NCBI GenBank assembly: GCA_029865265.1
Contig: JAOUHG010000014.1
Span: forward strand, 16,197 to 80,196
From: Candidatus Krumholzibacteriia bacterium
GTDB taxonomy: Bacteria > Krumholzibacteriota > Krumholzibacteriia > WVZY01 > JAKEHA01
DNA: 64,000 nt
Direction: 5' to 3'
Shown here piece after piece: positions 29,233-37,149 of this stretch. The translations under genes and the position numbers were made by a program. Each line of letters starts with the position of its first letter. The stretch's first letter is position 1. The notes under the pieces were generated by a model. It was not told the DNA's origin. It saw only the letters and a program-made list of their open reading frames with translations, and ran no database searches.

Positions 29233-30651
29233 ATGGCTGAGTCTTTTGATAGCAGCCACGCCGCGGTGGCGCTGGCGGATTTCTGGAAGATCCGCTTCAA
29301 GCGCGAACGACAGCTTCTCGGCGCGGTGACGTCGCTGCTCTCCAAGTACGGGAGCACGGTCGACACCGACGAGTTGCACCGGGCGTTTCTGCTCACGCTG
29401 ATGGGCCACTTTGCGGTCGGCGATGCCGCACTCTACGTACCGTCGCCGGACGGACGCACGCTGGAGGCGGCGGCGGCGTACGGGCGAACCCGCGCATCCG
29501 CGTTGCCACGCCTCCCGCTCGACCAGCCCGTCATCGCCGGCTTTGCGGAGCGGCGCACGTCGGGGCTGGTGGACGCGCGCGCCGAGGAGGCGCACGCGGC
29601 AAATCCCGTGCTCGCGCTTGCGGGTACTTTCCATGTGGTGGCGCCACTCCAGTTGGAGAACAAGCTGGTGGGCATCGTCTTCCTGGGCCCCCGGCTCAAC
29701 CGCCAACCCTACCTGCACCTGGATCTGAAGCTTCTGGACAGCCTGGCCGCGGTCTCCGCAACCACATTCAACAACGCCCTTCTCTACCGAAACGCGCGCC
29801 TTTCAGCCGAAGAGCTGAAAAAGCTGCTGGAAGTGCGTACCGACATCATCAGCCGCATCTCGCACGAGTTTCGCACGCCGCTTACCGTGCTGCGCGCGGG
29901 CCTGGATGCGCTCCCCGACGTGGAAAACGGGCCACGACAGTGGATGGCTGCGTCGGTCGAACGTCTCGAGCGGCTCATCGAGTCGCTCCTCGCTCTGAGC
30001 GAGCGGGAGGAAATCGATACCGGCGGCGTACACACCGATCCGCTGGTTGCCGTCCACCAGTCGGTGGGAACCATGAGCACCGCGGCCGCCGGGAAGAACA
30101 TCACCCTGACCGTATCCTCCTCGGAAAGCGCCAGGACCGGCAGAGTGCAGGTGTCGCGCGAAACCCTGATGATCATCCTCGACGTGCTGCTCGACAATGC
30201 AATCACCTACTCGCCCGAGGGATCGGCTGTCACCGTTGAGGTGGATGTCACCGATACCCGCTTTGATCCGAATACGGATGGCGTCCAGCTCCCCGAATGG
30301 ACGGAGTCCGCGCGGGGAATGATCGCCCGGTTTACAGACATCTCGGACGCGCTCGCGGTGGAGCCGTCCGGGGACGCGGCGCGTGTGCCGCCACCCGGCC
30401 GCGATGACCCGTCGCGCCGCTACGTCGTGATCCGCGTCCGGGACGAAGGAATCGGCATTCCCCAGGACGAGATTGCGCTCATGGCCGAACCGTTCCGCCA
30501 GGCAACGAACTGCCCGGATCGCGGCATCAAGGGCAAGGGCCTCGGTCTCGCGCTGGCCCAGCGCAGCGCCGTCGCCAATGGCGGCTTCCTGTGCTGTCGC
30601 AGCGTGCTGGGCGCGGGTACGACGTTCTCGCTTTTCCTCCCCGCCAGCTAG
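29233..30651 (+). CDS. GAF-domain sensor histidine kinase
   Basis: 472 residues, soluble. A GAF-like domain spans about 30-185 (ALYVPSPDGRTLEAAAAYG; LVGIVFLGPRLNRQPY). The H box is ISRISHEFRTPLTVL near residue 207. The ATPase part has N box LLDNAITYSPEG, G1 VRDEGIGIP and G2 GKGLGLALAQRSAV. Between N and G1 boxes there is an extra stretch of about 60 residues rich in Asp and Pro that ordinary HisKA kinases lack. No receiver-domain partner is encoded nearby. It sits nine bases after the STAS gene, so it belongs to the partner-switching operon and may add a second input. Confidence 0.88.
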   Translation: MAESFDSSHAAVALADFWKIRFKRERQLLGAVTSLLSKYGSTVDTDELHRAFLLTLMGHFAVGDAALYVPSPDGRTLEAAAAYGRTRASALPRLPLDQPVIAGFAERRTSGLVDARAEEAHAANPVLALAGTFHVVAPLQLENKLVGIVFLGPRLNRQPYLHLDLKLLDSLAAVSATTFNNALLYRNARLSAEELKKLLEVRTDIISRISHEFRTPLTVLRAGLDALPDVENGPRQWMAASVERLERLIESLLALSEREEIDTGGVHTDPLVAVHQSVGTMSTAAAGKNITLTVSSSESARTGRVQVSRETLMIILDVLLDNAITYSPEGSAVTVEVDVTDTRFDPNTDGVQLPEWTESARGMIARFTDISDALAVEPSGDAARVPPPGRDDPSRRYVVIRVRDEGIGIPQDEIALMAEPFRQATNCPDRGIKGKGLGLALAQRSAVANGGFLCCRSVLGAGTTFSLFLPAS

Positions 30652-30696
30652 AAGTATATCCTGGGGCGCGCCCTGCCGCAGGCGCAGACCTCGACC

Positions 30697-30942
30697 GTGC
30701 ACGCGTCCGACAACGAGCCGGACGTGTTTACGTACTTCAGCTTTGCGGGTGGTACGTGGTTCCCGCGCGTCAGCGACGACGGAACCGGGCTCGCGGGAAC
30801 GAGCCGGGGCGAGATGGATAACGGCGTGCCCCCGGGGCTCGAGCAGTTGTTCACCTTCCGGGTGGACGGTGTGGTGGACGTGTACGGCCCCGTCGCCACC
30901 GAAGCGACCACCTGGGGCGGCGTCAAGGCAATGTACCGGTAG
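30697..30942 (+). CDS. Small ORF or gene remnant, unknown function
   Basis: 81 codons from a GTG. The reading frame is open back to the stop codon of the kinase gene (30649-30651) and is in the same frame as it, so the stretch 30652-30942 reads as a downstream continuation. The peptide (FTYFSFAGGTWFPRVSDDGTG ... TTWGGVKAMYR) has natural-looking composition, no signal peptide and no motif I recognise. It has no clear SD. It may be the 3' end of a decayed gene or a small protein translated by coupling. It fills the 303-bp gap before the convergent mglA gene. Confidence 0.35.
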   Translation: MHASDNEPDVFTYFSFAGGTWFPRVSDDGTGLAGTSRGEMDNGVPPGLEQLFTFRVDGVVDVYGPVATEATTWGGVKAMYR

Positions 30943-30954
30943 CGGGACGCGCGG

Positions 30955-31539
30955 CTAGTTGTTGGAGAGTTTCTTCAGGACGCCCTTGGCCACGCACTTC
31001 AGCGTGTCGAACACCCCGTCGCCCTTGACGGCCACGGCGGGAAAGCTGGGGAACTTTTCGGGGTTCAACTCCTGCTCGAGTTCGTCGAGTTCGATGACGT
31101 TGTCCATGTCGCGCTTGTTGTACTGGAGCACGAAGGGCACGTCGGCGAGGTTGAGTTTGTACTCCTCGAGATTCTCGTGGAGATTGTAGAGGCTTTCGAT
31201 GTTGGCGTCGTAGCGCGCCTGCTGGGAGTCGGCCACGAACACGATGCCGTCCACGCCGCGCAGGATGAGCTTGCGCGACGCGTCGTAGTACACCTGGCCC
31301 GGAACCGTGTACAGGTGGAAACGGGTCTTGAACCCCTTCACCGTACCCAGCTCGAGCGGCAGGAAGTCGAAGAACAACGTGCGGTCCATCTCCGTGGCCA
31401 GGGTGATGAGCTTGCCCTTGGTGGAGGGATCGACCTTGTTATAGACGTACTGGATGTTGGTCGTCTTCCCGCAGAGACCCGGACCGTAGTAGACGATCTT
31501 GCAGTTGATCTCGCGGGACGAATAGTTGATGAGCGACAT
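30955..31539 (-). CDS. mglA: MglA-type small Ras-like GTPase
   Basis: 194 residues, the standard MglA length. P-loop is [12 protein letters not shown] near residue 17; the switch region FDFLPLELG and the atypical [29 protein letters not shown] (G3 region) match MglA; QYNKRDM is the NKxD box. In Myxococcus and Thermus MglA sets cell polarity and directs gliding or type IV pili. The cognate GAP of the Roadblock type is encoded just upstream with a 27-bp gap, the conserved mglB-mglA order. Confidence 0.93.
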   Translation of the reverse strand: MSLINYSSREINCKIVYYGPGLCGKTTNIQYVYNKVDPSTKGKLITLATEMDRTLFFDFLPLELGTVKGFKTRFHLYTVPGQVYYDASRKLILRGVDGIVFVADSQQARYDANIESLYNLHENLEEYKLNLADVPFVLQYNKRDMDNVIELDELEQELNPEKFPSFPAVAVKGDGVFDTLKCVAKGVLKKLSNN

Positions 31540-31566
31540 GCCGCCTCTTCCTCGCCTTGGTTCCCG

Positions 31567-32064
31567 TTAGTCCTTGAACAGTGAGTCGATCTCTTTATTC
31601 AGTTCGTCGGCGAAGCCGGCATCAAACTGCTTGAGGTCCTCGTTCTCGTATTCGAGTTTGTTGAACAGGCGGCTCAACACGGTGTCGAGGCTGTCGACGG
31701 CCTTCTTGACCCGCAGCCGCACCAGGCCCAGCGTGGTGCGCTTGTTGAAGAGCACCACCAGGATGATGTGCTGCGCCACGCGGGCGAGATACATGCTCTC
31801 GTCCACGCCCTGGTGATAGAGCGTGGAGAAGTCCTTCTCGCCGATCAGCTTGGCCAGCTGCGCGTTGGCTTCGAAGTCCGCCGCGCACAGCGAGGCGAAG
31901 CTCATAAGGTCGAACTCGGGCTCCATACCGACGCTCGCGATGAGCTGGCCGGTCTTGTCGATCAACAGAACACTCGTCGAGTTCGAATTCTCGATGAGCT
32001 CCTTGATGACCGAATTTATCGCCCAGTAGTCCTCTTCGTAGATGGTCCAGTCGGCACGTACCAT
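31567..32064 (-). CDS. mglB: MglB-type Roadblock/LC7 protein, GAP partner of MglA
   Basis: 165 residues. The Roadblock fold is visible from INSVIKELIENSNSTSVLLIDKTGQLIASVG through LIGEKDFSTLYHQG to VLFNKRTTLGLVRLRVKKA, followed by a charged C-terminal helix (LSRLFNKLEYENEDLKQFD) typical for MglB. MglB dimers stimulate GTP hydrolysis by MglA and mark the lagging pole. It lies between recR and mglA on the same strand; the 63 bp upstream may hold a promoter but none stands out. Confidence 0.9.
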   Translation of the reverse strand: MVRADWTIYEEDYWAINSVIKELIENSNSTSVLLIDKTGQLIASVGMEPEFDLMSFASLCAADFEANAQLAKLIGEKDFSTLYHQGVDESMYLARVAQHIILVVLFNKRTTLGLVRLRVKKAVDSLDTVLSRLFNKLEYENEDLKQFDAGFADELNKEIDSLFKD

Positions 32065-32127
32065 GGTCGCTCCGGTGGTATAAGCGCCGCCGGCTCCCGT
32101 TCGTCCGGACCGTCCGGTCGTCAGGGG

Positions 32128-32727
32128 CTAGAGGGTCTCGCGGCGGTCGATGGCGCGGGCAAGCGTCGTATCGTCAACGAATTCAAGGGTCCCGCCCATT
32201 GGGAGACCTCTAGCAAGTCTCGTGACAGTACAACCGAAGGGGGATACGATCCGGGCGATGTAGAGGGCGGTGGCATCGCCTTCCACCGTAGGATTAGTAG
32301 CGACAATGAGTTCCCGCACCTGGCCGTCCCGCACCCGGGCCTCCAGGGCGCGCAGGGAAAGATCGTCCGGGCCCACCCCGTCGACCGGTGACAAGACTCC
32401 GTGCAGGACATGGTACAGACCCCGGTAGTGACGGGTCCGCTCCATGACGATCATGTCCTGGGGCTGTTCCACCACACAGATGAGGTCCTGGGACCGGGCC
32501 GGGTCTTTGCAAATTGCACACTGGTCGGACTCGGTGATGGCCCCGCAGGTGGCGCAGAACCGCACCCGGGTCTTGAGCTCGGACAGCAGTTCCGAGATGC
32601 GTTCGGCGTCCGTGCTCTCCGGTCGCAACAGGTACAGCGCCATGCGCAGCGCGGACTTGGTCCCGATGCCGGGCAGCCGCGCCAGCGACTTGACGAGCGC
32701 GTTGAGTGTCTCGGAACCGAGGTCCAT
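32128..32727 (-). CDS. recR: Recombination mediator RecR
   Basis: 199 residues, full length. Order of elements: helix-hairpin-helix LARLPGIGTKSALRMA, four-cysteine zinc finger CATCGAITESDQCAIC near residue 57, and Toprim domain LICVVEQPQDM ... EGDATALYIARI. With RecF and RecO it loads RecA on SSB-coated gaps. It lies ten bases after ybaB in the widely conserved dnaX-ybaB-recR order. Confidence 0.97.
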   Translation of the reverse strand: MDLGSETLNALVKSLARLPGIGTKSALRMALYLLRPESTDAERISELLSELKTRVRFCATCGAITESDQCAICKDPARSQDLICVVEQPQDMIVMERTRHYRGLYHVLHGVLSPVDGVGPDDLSLRALEARVRDGQVRELIVATNPTVEGDATALYIARIVSPFGCTVTRLARGLPMGGTLEFVDDTTLARAIDRRETL

Positions 32728-32736
32728 CGGGCGGGC

Positions 32737-33048
32737 TTACATCAAGCCCGGGATCTTCATGCCGCCGGTGATCGCGGACATGCGTTCCCTGGCGAGGTCG
32801 GCGGCCTTCTGGTGGGCTTCGTTGACGGCGGCGAGGATGAGGTCCTCGAGCATTTCACGGTCGCCGTCCTTGAACACGTCGTCGCGGATGGAGAGCTTCA
32901 GGAGAACCTGCTTGCCGTTGACGCGCGCGGTCACGGCACCGCCGCCGCTGGCCGCCTCCACCTCTTCGTTCTCGAGTTCTGCTTCCAGCTTGGCCATTTT
33001 GGCCTGCATCTGCTGGGCCTGCTTGACCATCTTCATGAAGTCGGCCAT
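32737..33048 (-). CDS. ybaB: YbaB/EbfC family nucleoid-associated protein
   Basis: 103 residues. N-terminal MADFMKMVKQAQQMQAKMAK helix, the EEVEAASGGGAVTARVNGKQ beta hairpin and the C-terminal LILAAVNEAHQKAADLARERMS helix match the family. These small dimers bind DNA and associate with the nucleoid. The start at 33048 is the only one that gives the conserved N-terminus; the open frame extends upstream but would overlap dnaX. Confidence 0.95.
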   Translation of the reverse strand: MADFMKMVKQAQQMQAKMAKLEAELENEEVEAASGGGAVTARVNGKQVLLKLSIRDDVFKDGDREMLEDLILAAVNEAHQKAADLARERMSAITGGMKIPGLM

Positions 33049-33088
33049 GGGTTCCTTTCCACACTGTCCAACGTGGCTCGCGGGTCCG

Positions 33089-34834
33089 CTACGTGTTGTA
33101 ACGAACGATCTCGCCGTCGAAGTCCTTGATGAGTCCCTGCACCACCGGGCGCTTGTCCTCGGTGACGTCGCGAATACGTTCCTCGGGAACCTTCTTGCCG
33201 GCCAGCGCCTCCTCGAGCTTGACGGCCTTCTCTTCTCCTTCGAGGAAGCACACGATCTCCGCGTCGACGCCGAAGTAGCGCTTGAACATGCCACCCACGA
33301 ACTCAATGCCCTCGGGCCGCATGACCTGTTCGCGCTGCAGGCTGAAACCCTTCAGGAAGCGGATGTGCAGGCGGCCGCCCTCGAACGAATAGGGCCTTCC
33401 AGAAATCAGGCACACGCCGAGCGACACGCGCTTCTGGCGCACGAAGGTGACAAACCCTTCCCACAACTGCTGGATCTTGGCCAGGTCCAGGTCGCCCTCG
33501 AGGGGAACCGGTGAACCGGTCTCCGCCGGGCGGGCATCGTCTTCCGTGGTGTCTTCCGCGCTCGCGCGTGGCGCGCGGCGCGGGTTCGTCTGCAGGGCGG
33601 CCGGCGCCGCGCCGGGAGCCAGTGCGCTCGCGGAGCCACCGGCGGGGCGCGCTGCGGGCGATTCCTTGCCACGCCGCGGTCCGTCCCCGCCCCCATCACC
33701 ACCCCCGCCGTCAAGCCGGGCGATCAGCGTGCGGATGTCGGTCTGCCGTTCGAGCAGCGACAGATCCACCAGCACGCTCTCCAGGAAGATGCGCGGGTCG
33801 GACATGGTGCGCAGCCGGCCCGAGGCGTTGCTCAGGCGCTCGACCACGGTGACGAGGTCCGCCAGCTCATAGCGATCGAGGCTCTTGCGCAGGTGATCGA
33901 TTTCGCTCCGGGAGCGGAACAGCAGCGGCGAGAGGTCGCCGGGAACCGCGAGCAGCATCAGGTCGCGGTAGCCCTCCAGCAGCGCGGCCACCAGATCCTG
34001 CAGATCCACACCCTCGTTGACCGCCGCGTCCAGCAGTTGCAGCGCGGCGCCGGGATCCCCGCCGGCCATGCCGTCCACGAACGCGAGCACCTTCTCCTGG
34101 TCGATCAGGCCCAGGATGCCGCGCACCGCCTCCGCGGTGACATTGCCGCCCGAAGCGGTGACGCACTGGTCGAGCAGGCTGGTGCCGTCGCGCATGCTGC
34201 CGTCGGCCTTGCGCGCCAGCAGGCGCAGGCCGTCCTCGTCGTACTTGACCTTCTCCGCCTTGCAGATGTGCGCCAGGCGGGCGGCGATCTCCGCGTTCTC
34301 GAGGCGCTTGAAGTGGTGGCGCTGGCAGCGCGACTTGATGGTGTCGGGAATCTTCTGCGGCGCGGTGGTGGCAAAGATGAAGAACACGTGCGGCGGCGGC
34401 TCTTCCAGCGTCTTGAGCAGCGCGTTGAACGCGTGCGTGGAGAGCATGTGCACTTCGTCGATGATGTAGACCTTGTTGCGGCTCTGGCTGGGCGTGTAGC
34501 CGATGCTCTCCTGCAGTTCGCGCACCTCACCCACGCCGGTGTGCGAGGCGCCGTCGATCTCCATCACGTCCAGGTTGTTGCCCGCCACCACCGCCATGCA
34601 CGACGCACACGTGTTGCACGGGTTTCCGTCCTTGAGGTTGTCGCAGTTGATGACGCGCGCGAGGATGCGCGCGGTGCTGGTCTTGCCGCAACCGCGCGGC
34701 CCGGAGAAGAGATAGGCGTGGGAGATGCGCCCCGTCTCCACCGCCTTCTTGAGGGTGCGGGTGATGTGCTCCTGCCCCACGACATCGTCGAAGGAGAGCG
34801 GGCGCCATTTGCGGGCAAGGACTTCGTAGCTCAT
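33089..34834 (-). CDS. dnaX: DNA polymerase III gamma/tau subunit
   Basis: 581 residues. The clamp-loader ATPase: MSYEVLARKWRPLSFDDVVGQ, Walker A FSGPRGCGKTSTAR, zinc-binding cysteines CDNLKDGNPCNTCASC, Walker B IIDEVHMLS, sensor-1 region FFIFATTAPQKIP and the SRCQRHHF arginine finger. After domain III (to about residue 370) comes a Gly/Ala/Pro-rich linker (GGGGDGGGDG) and a C-terminal domain for polymerase contact. I saw no A-rich slippery site, so a short gamma form is not supported. Start at 34834; a longer frame runs into the SRP RNA gene. Confidence 0.96.
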   Translation of the reverse strand: MSYEVLARKWRPLSFDDVVGQEHITRTLKKAVETGRISHAYLFSGPRGCGKTSTARILARVINCDNLKDGNPCNTCASCMAVVAGNNLDVMEIDGASHTGVGEVRELQESIGYTPSQSRNKVYIIDEVHMLSTHAFNALLKTLEEPPPHVFFIFATTAPQKIPDTIKSRCQRHHFKRLENAEIAARLAHICKAEKVKYDEDGLRLLARKADGSMRDGTSLLDQCVTASGGNVTAEAVRGILGLIDQEKVLAFVDGMAGGDPGAALQLLDAAVNEGVDLQDLVAALLEGYRDLMLLAVPGDLSPLLFRSRSEIDHLRKSLDRYELADLVTVVERLSNASGRLRTMSDPRIFLESVLVDLSLLERQTDIRTLIARLDGGGGDGGGDGPRRGKESPAARPAGGSASALAPGAAPAALQTNPRRAPRASAEDTTEDDARPAETGSPVPLEGDLDLAKIQQLWEGFVTFVRQKRVSLGVCLISGRPYSFEGGRLHIRFLKGFSLQREQVMRPEGIEFVGGMFKRYFGVDAEIVCFLEGEEKAVKLEEALAGKKVPEERIRDVTEDKRPVVQGLIKDFDGEIVRYNT

Positions 34835-34877
34835 GTTCGTCACCGGCTCGTGTTGTCTCCACCGGACCCGGTAAACA

Positions 34878-35007
34878 CCGCGGCGGGAGTGGCGGCCAGG
34901 CTTGACCACGTCACATGATCCCGCCCACTTACCGCTGCTACCTTCCGGTCCTGACGGAGTTCATGGAGAACCATTGCGTGGGACCCGGCCGCCGCTCCCG
35001 CCCGCGG
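34878..35007 (-). ncRNA. ffs: Signal recognition particle RNA (4.5S-type)
   Basis: On the minus strand the conserved SRP Alu-less hairpin core is clear: TCAGGACCGGAAGGTAGCAG followed by CGGTAAG, that is the Ffh-binding GGA...GGAAG...AGCAG tetraloop region, located at about 34925-34960. The flanks pair over a long helix: GAGCGGCGGCCGGG with CCTGGCCGCCACTC (one mismatch), extended by CCGCGG-GCGGGAG with CTCCCGCCGCGG. The true ends are not certain; the core helix alone would give about 34895-34989. The gene lies directly upstream of dnaX, a frequent location. Confidence 0.88.
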
Positions 35008-35066
35008 GAACACCGGCGGCTGCGTGTCCGGCACGCCGATCCCTCGCGGCACGGATAAGAGAGAAA

Positions 35067-35142
35067 TGGTGGAGATGAGCGGGCTCGAACCGCCGACCTC
35101 CTCGTTGCGAACGAGGCGCTCTCCCAGCTGAGCTACATCCCC
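35067..35142 (-). tRNA. tRNA-Ala (anticodon CGC)
   Basis: 76 nt with encoded CCA. The acceptor GGGGATG pairs with CATCTCC and includes the G3-U70 wobble that identifies alanine tRNAs. Anticodon arm CCTCG-TTCGCAA-CGAGG gives CGC, reading GCG. D arm GCTC...GAGC and T arm GGCGG/GTTCGAG are regular. Confidence 0.95.
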
Positions 35143-35191
35143 ACCCGTTTCCGTCGCCGCGGACGGGCGTACTATATCGTGATCATCAAAA

Positions 35192-35281
35192 TGGCGGAGA
35201 GAGAGGGATTCGAACCCTCGGAACGCTTGCGCGCTCAACGGTTTTCGAGACCGCCCCATTCAACCGCTCTGGCATCTCTCC
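35192..35281 (-). tRNA. tRNA-Ser (anticodon CGA)
   Basis: 90 nt including CCA, with the long variable arm of class II tRNAs (GAGCGCGCAAGCGTTC). Acceptor GGAGAGA pairs with TCTCTCC. The anticodon loop CTCGAAA gives CGA, reading UCG. Its 3' half is almost identical to the second tRNA-Ser at 37036-37125. Confidence 0.95.
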
Positions 35282-35342
35282 GGGCGAATACTACCCCATC
35301 GGCCCGGAAAAAGGCAAGCGGCGCTGCGCCCCGGCGGGACGC

Positions 35343-35765
35343 CTAGATCTCCACCGGCACCGGCCGGTGATCCTCACCCACCGCCACCATGGTGAACTCC
35401 CCGGTGACGGCCTTCTCCCTTTCATCGCGATACCGCTGCTCCATCCACACGTCCACCCGCACGCGCACGCTGGTGCGTCCCAGGTGTTCCACCGTGCCCA
35501 CCAGCTCGACGATGGCGCCGGCCGGAATGGGACGCTTGAAGTCGGTGCGGTCGAGCGACACCGTGACGAACGGGACGCGGCCGAAGCGCGTCGCCGCGAT
35601 GAACGCCACCTCGTCCATCCACGCGAGCAGCGTTCCCCCGAAGAGCGTGTTGTGATGGTTCGTGATCCCGGGGGCGACCACCTTGGTGATCCGCGTCTGC
35701 GACGCGTCGATGCGCTTCTGCACGCGCGCGTAACGCCCGTCACTCTCCGCTTGCTTCTCCGCCAT
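35343..35765 (-). CDS. Acyl-CoA thioesterase (hotdog fold, YciA-like)
   Basis: 140 residues, one hotdog domain. ITNHHNTLFGGTLLAWMDEVAFIAA near residue 35 contains the catalytic Asp/Asn and the helix of the YciA/BFIT group, followed by VTVSLDRTDFKRPIPAGAIVELVG. It cleaves acyl-CoA thioesters; chain length is unknown. The start at 35765 has GGAG seven bases upstream and overlaps the DUF1289 gene by 26 bp, so the two are likely co-expressed. Confidence 0.88.
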   Translation of the reverse strand: MAEKQAESDGRYARVQKRIDASQTRITKVVAPGITNHHNTLFGGTLLAWMDEVAFIAATRFGRVPFVTVSLDRTDFKRPIPAGAIVELVGTVEHLGRTSVRVRVDVWMEQRYRDEREKAVTGEFTMVAVGEDHRPVPVEI

Positions 35766-35937
35766 GTGCCGGCTCCTTTCCAATTCGCCTCAGGATGACG
35801 AGCTTCTGCTCGGCGCTCATCCAGCCCCATTCGGATACTTCGTCCAGGGTCCGGCCACAGCCGTCACACAGACCGGTCTCGGGATCGATCATGCACAGGT
35901 TGGTGCACGGGGATGGCGGGTGCGGAATGGCGGCCAT
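35740..35937 (-). CDS. DUF1289 small cysteine-rich protein
   Basis: 65 residues. SPCTNLCMIDPETGLCDGCGRTLDEVSEWGWMS shows the four conserved cysteines of DUF1289 (C-x3-C-x7-C-x2-C), probably a metal site. The function of the family is unknown. It overlaps the thioesterase gene downstream and starts 12 bp after the MetE-like gene. Confidence 0.85.
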   Translation of the reverse strand: MAAIPHPPSPCTNLCMIDPETGLCDGCGRTLDEVSEWGWMSAEQKLVILRRIGKEPAHGGEASGE

Positions 35938-35949
35938 GACGGGACAATA

Positions 35950-37020
35950 TTAGGAACTTCGGCAGCGTTGCGCAAACCCCCGCGCCACTTCCGCGGCCAG
36001 TGCAAAGGAACGCTCGCAGGTCGCTTCGCTGGAACCAGCGAGGCCGCACGACGCCGTCACCAGCGACGCCCCGGCGATGCGCGCCGCGTCGGCGCCGTCC
36101 TCCCCCGCCGCCAGGCGCTCCGCAACGCCCCACCAGCGCGCCACCAGCTTCCCCGCATCCACCCCGGCCAGGTCGTCGCGCGTCGGTATCCATCCCCAGG
36201 CCACGCGCCCGCCGGCCGCCAGGTAGCGGCGTGCGCCGGGTGCCTCCCCCATGCTCTCGGCGCCGTGGAAGGCGTCAAAGGAATAGAGGTCGGGGGACAC
36301 CGCGTCGAGAACATCGAACGGTATCTCGTCGCAGCAGTGCAGTCCCACCAGGACCCCGGGCTTGCGGATGCGAAGAACCACGGTGCGCAGGAGATCCACG
36401 ATGGCGCCGGTGCGCTCCGGAGCGCGCCGCAACGCCATGCCCAGGTAGGCCTCGTCGAGCACGAGGATCGCCGAAGGCGCCAGCGCGAGCAACGTCTCGG
36501 CCTGCCAGGTGGCGACACGCACGACGTGGTCCGCAAGCACGGACAGCATGTCATCCCGCTCCGCGAGCGACACCCCGTCCAGGGTGACGGCGCAGGCGAG
36601 CGTCAGCGGACCCATGGTCTGGCCCTTGACGGCGCGCGCCTGCGGGAACGCACCACCCCGGAAGGCATCGAGAAAGGCGTAGAAACCGGCGGCGTTGGCC
36701 GGGTCCAGCTGCCCCGCCTCGCGCTGCAGGGAGGTCACGAACCTGTCCACGCGGTCGCACGGCAGTGTGTACACGTATTCGCCGCGTACCTGCGCGAGGT
36801 GCCGCAGCGCCGGCCCGAACGACTGCGGGAGCATCGCCTCGCGCGCGGACAGGCGGCGCAGCTGGGGCCAGAACGGAACCTCCGGGGCAACGCGGGCAAC
36901 GAACTCGATGGCCCGCGCGGTATCCGTGTGGGGGACACTGCCCACGCCGGTGACCGCGCACGCGGCACGAAACCAGGCCCCGGTGTCGTTCGCTGCGGTC
37001 TGGGAGGTCTGCAATTTCAT
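35950..37020 (-). CDS. MetE C-terminal domain-like protein (cobalamin-independent methionine synthase family)
   Basis: 356 residues, only the catalytic TIM barrel, not the 750-residue two-barrel MetE. AVTGVGSVPHTD opens the barrel; GQTMGPLTLA near residue 137 and VLDEAYLGM near 190 are family positions. The zinc ligands look conserved: GLHCCDEIPF (H-x-C) and TASCGLAGSS. Stand-alone proteins of this kind transfer methyl groups from other donors to homocysteine or are uncharacterised. The upstream neighbour is a tRNA-Ser; downstream is the DUF1289 gene after 12 bp. Confidence 0.8.
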   Translation of the reverse strand: MKLQTSQTAANDTGAWFRAACAVTGVGSVPHTDTARAIEFVARVAPEVPFWPQLRRLSAREAMLPQSFGPALRHLAQVRGEYVYTLPCDRVDRFVTSLQREAGQLDPANAAGFYAFLDAFRGGAFPQARAVKGQTMGPLTLACAVTLDGVSLAERDDMLSVLADHVVRVATWQAETLLALAPSAILVLDEAYLGMALRRAPERTGAIVDLLRTVVLRIRKPGVLVGLHCCDEIPFDVLDAVSPDLYSFDAFHGAESMGEAPGARRYLAAGGRVAWGWIPTRDDLAGVDAGKLVARWWGVAERLAAGEDGADAARIAGASLVTASCGLAGSSEATCERSFALAAEVARGFAQRCRSS

Positions 37021-37035
37021 GGGTCAGAAGTCGAA

Positions 37036-37125
37036 TGGCGGAGAGAGAGGGATTCGAACCCTCGGAACGCTTTCGCGCTCACACGATTTCCAGTCGTGCC
37101 GATTCAGCCACTCTCGCATCTCTCC
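37036..37125 (-). tRNA. tRNA-Ser (anticodon GGA)
   Basis: 90 nt including CCA. Acceptor GGAGAGA/TCTCTCC, anticodon arm CACGA-CTGGAAA-TCGTG giving GGA (reads UCC and UCU), long variable arm GAGCGCGAAAGCGTTC and a T arm identical to the other tRNA-Ser. Confidence 0.95.
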
Positions 37126-37149
37126 GCCCGAAGTCCCTGGCGGCGCGCA

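Noticed and set aside
33089..34834. Programmed frameshift giving a short gamma form of DnaX
   Set aside because: I found no A-rich slippery heptamer or following stem near the end of the ATPase domain.
35192..37125. The two similar tRNA-Ser genes as possible integration repeats
   Set aside because: They have different anticodons and divergent 5' halves; shared 3' halves are normal for isoacceptors, and the genes between them are ordinary.
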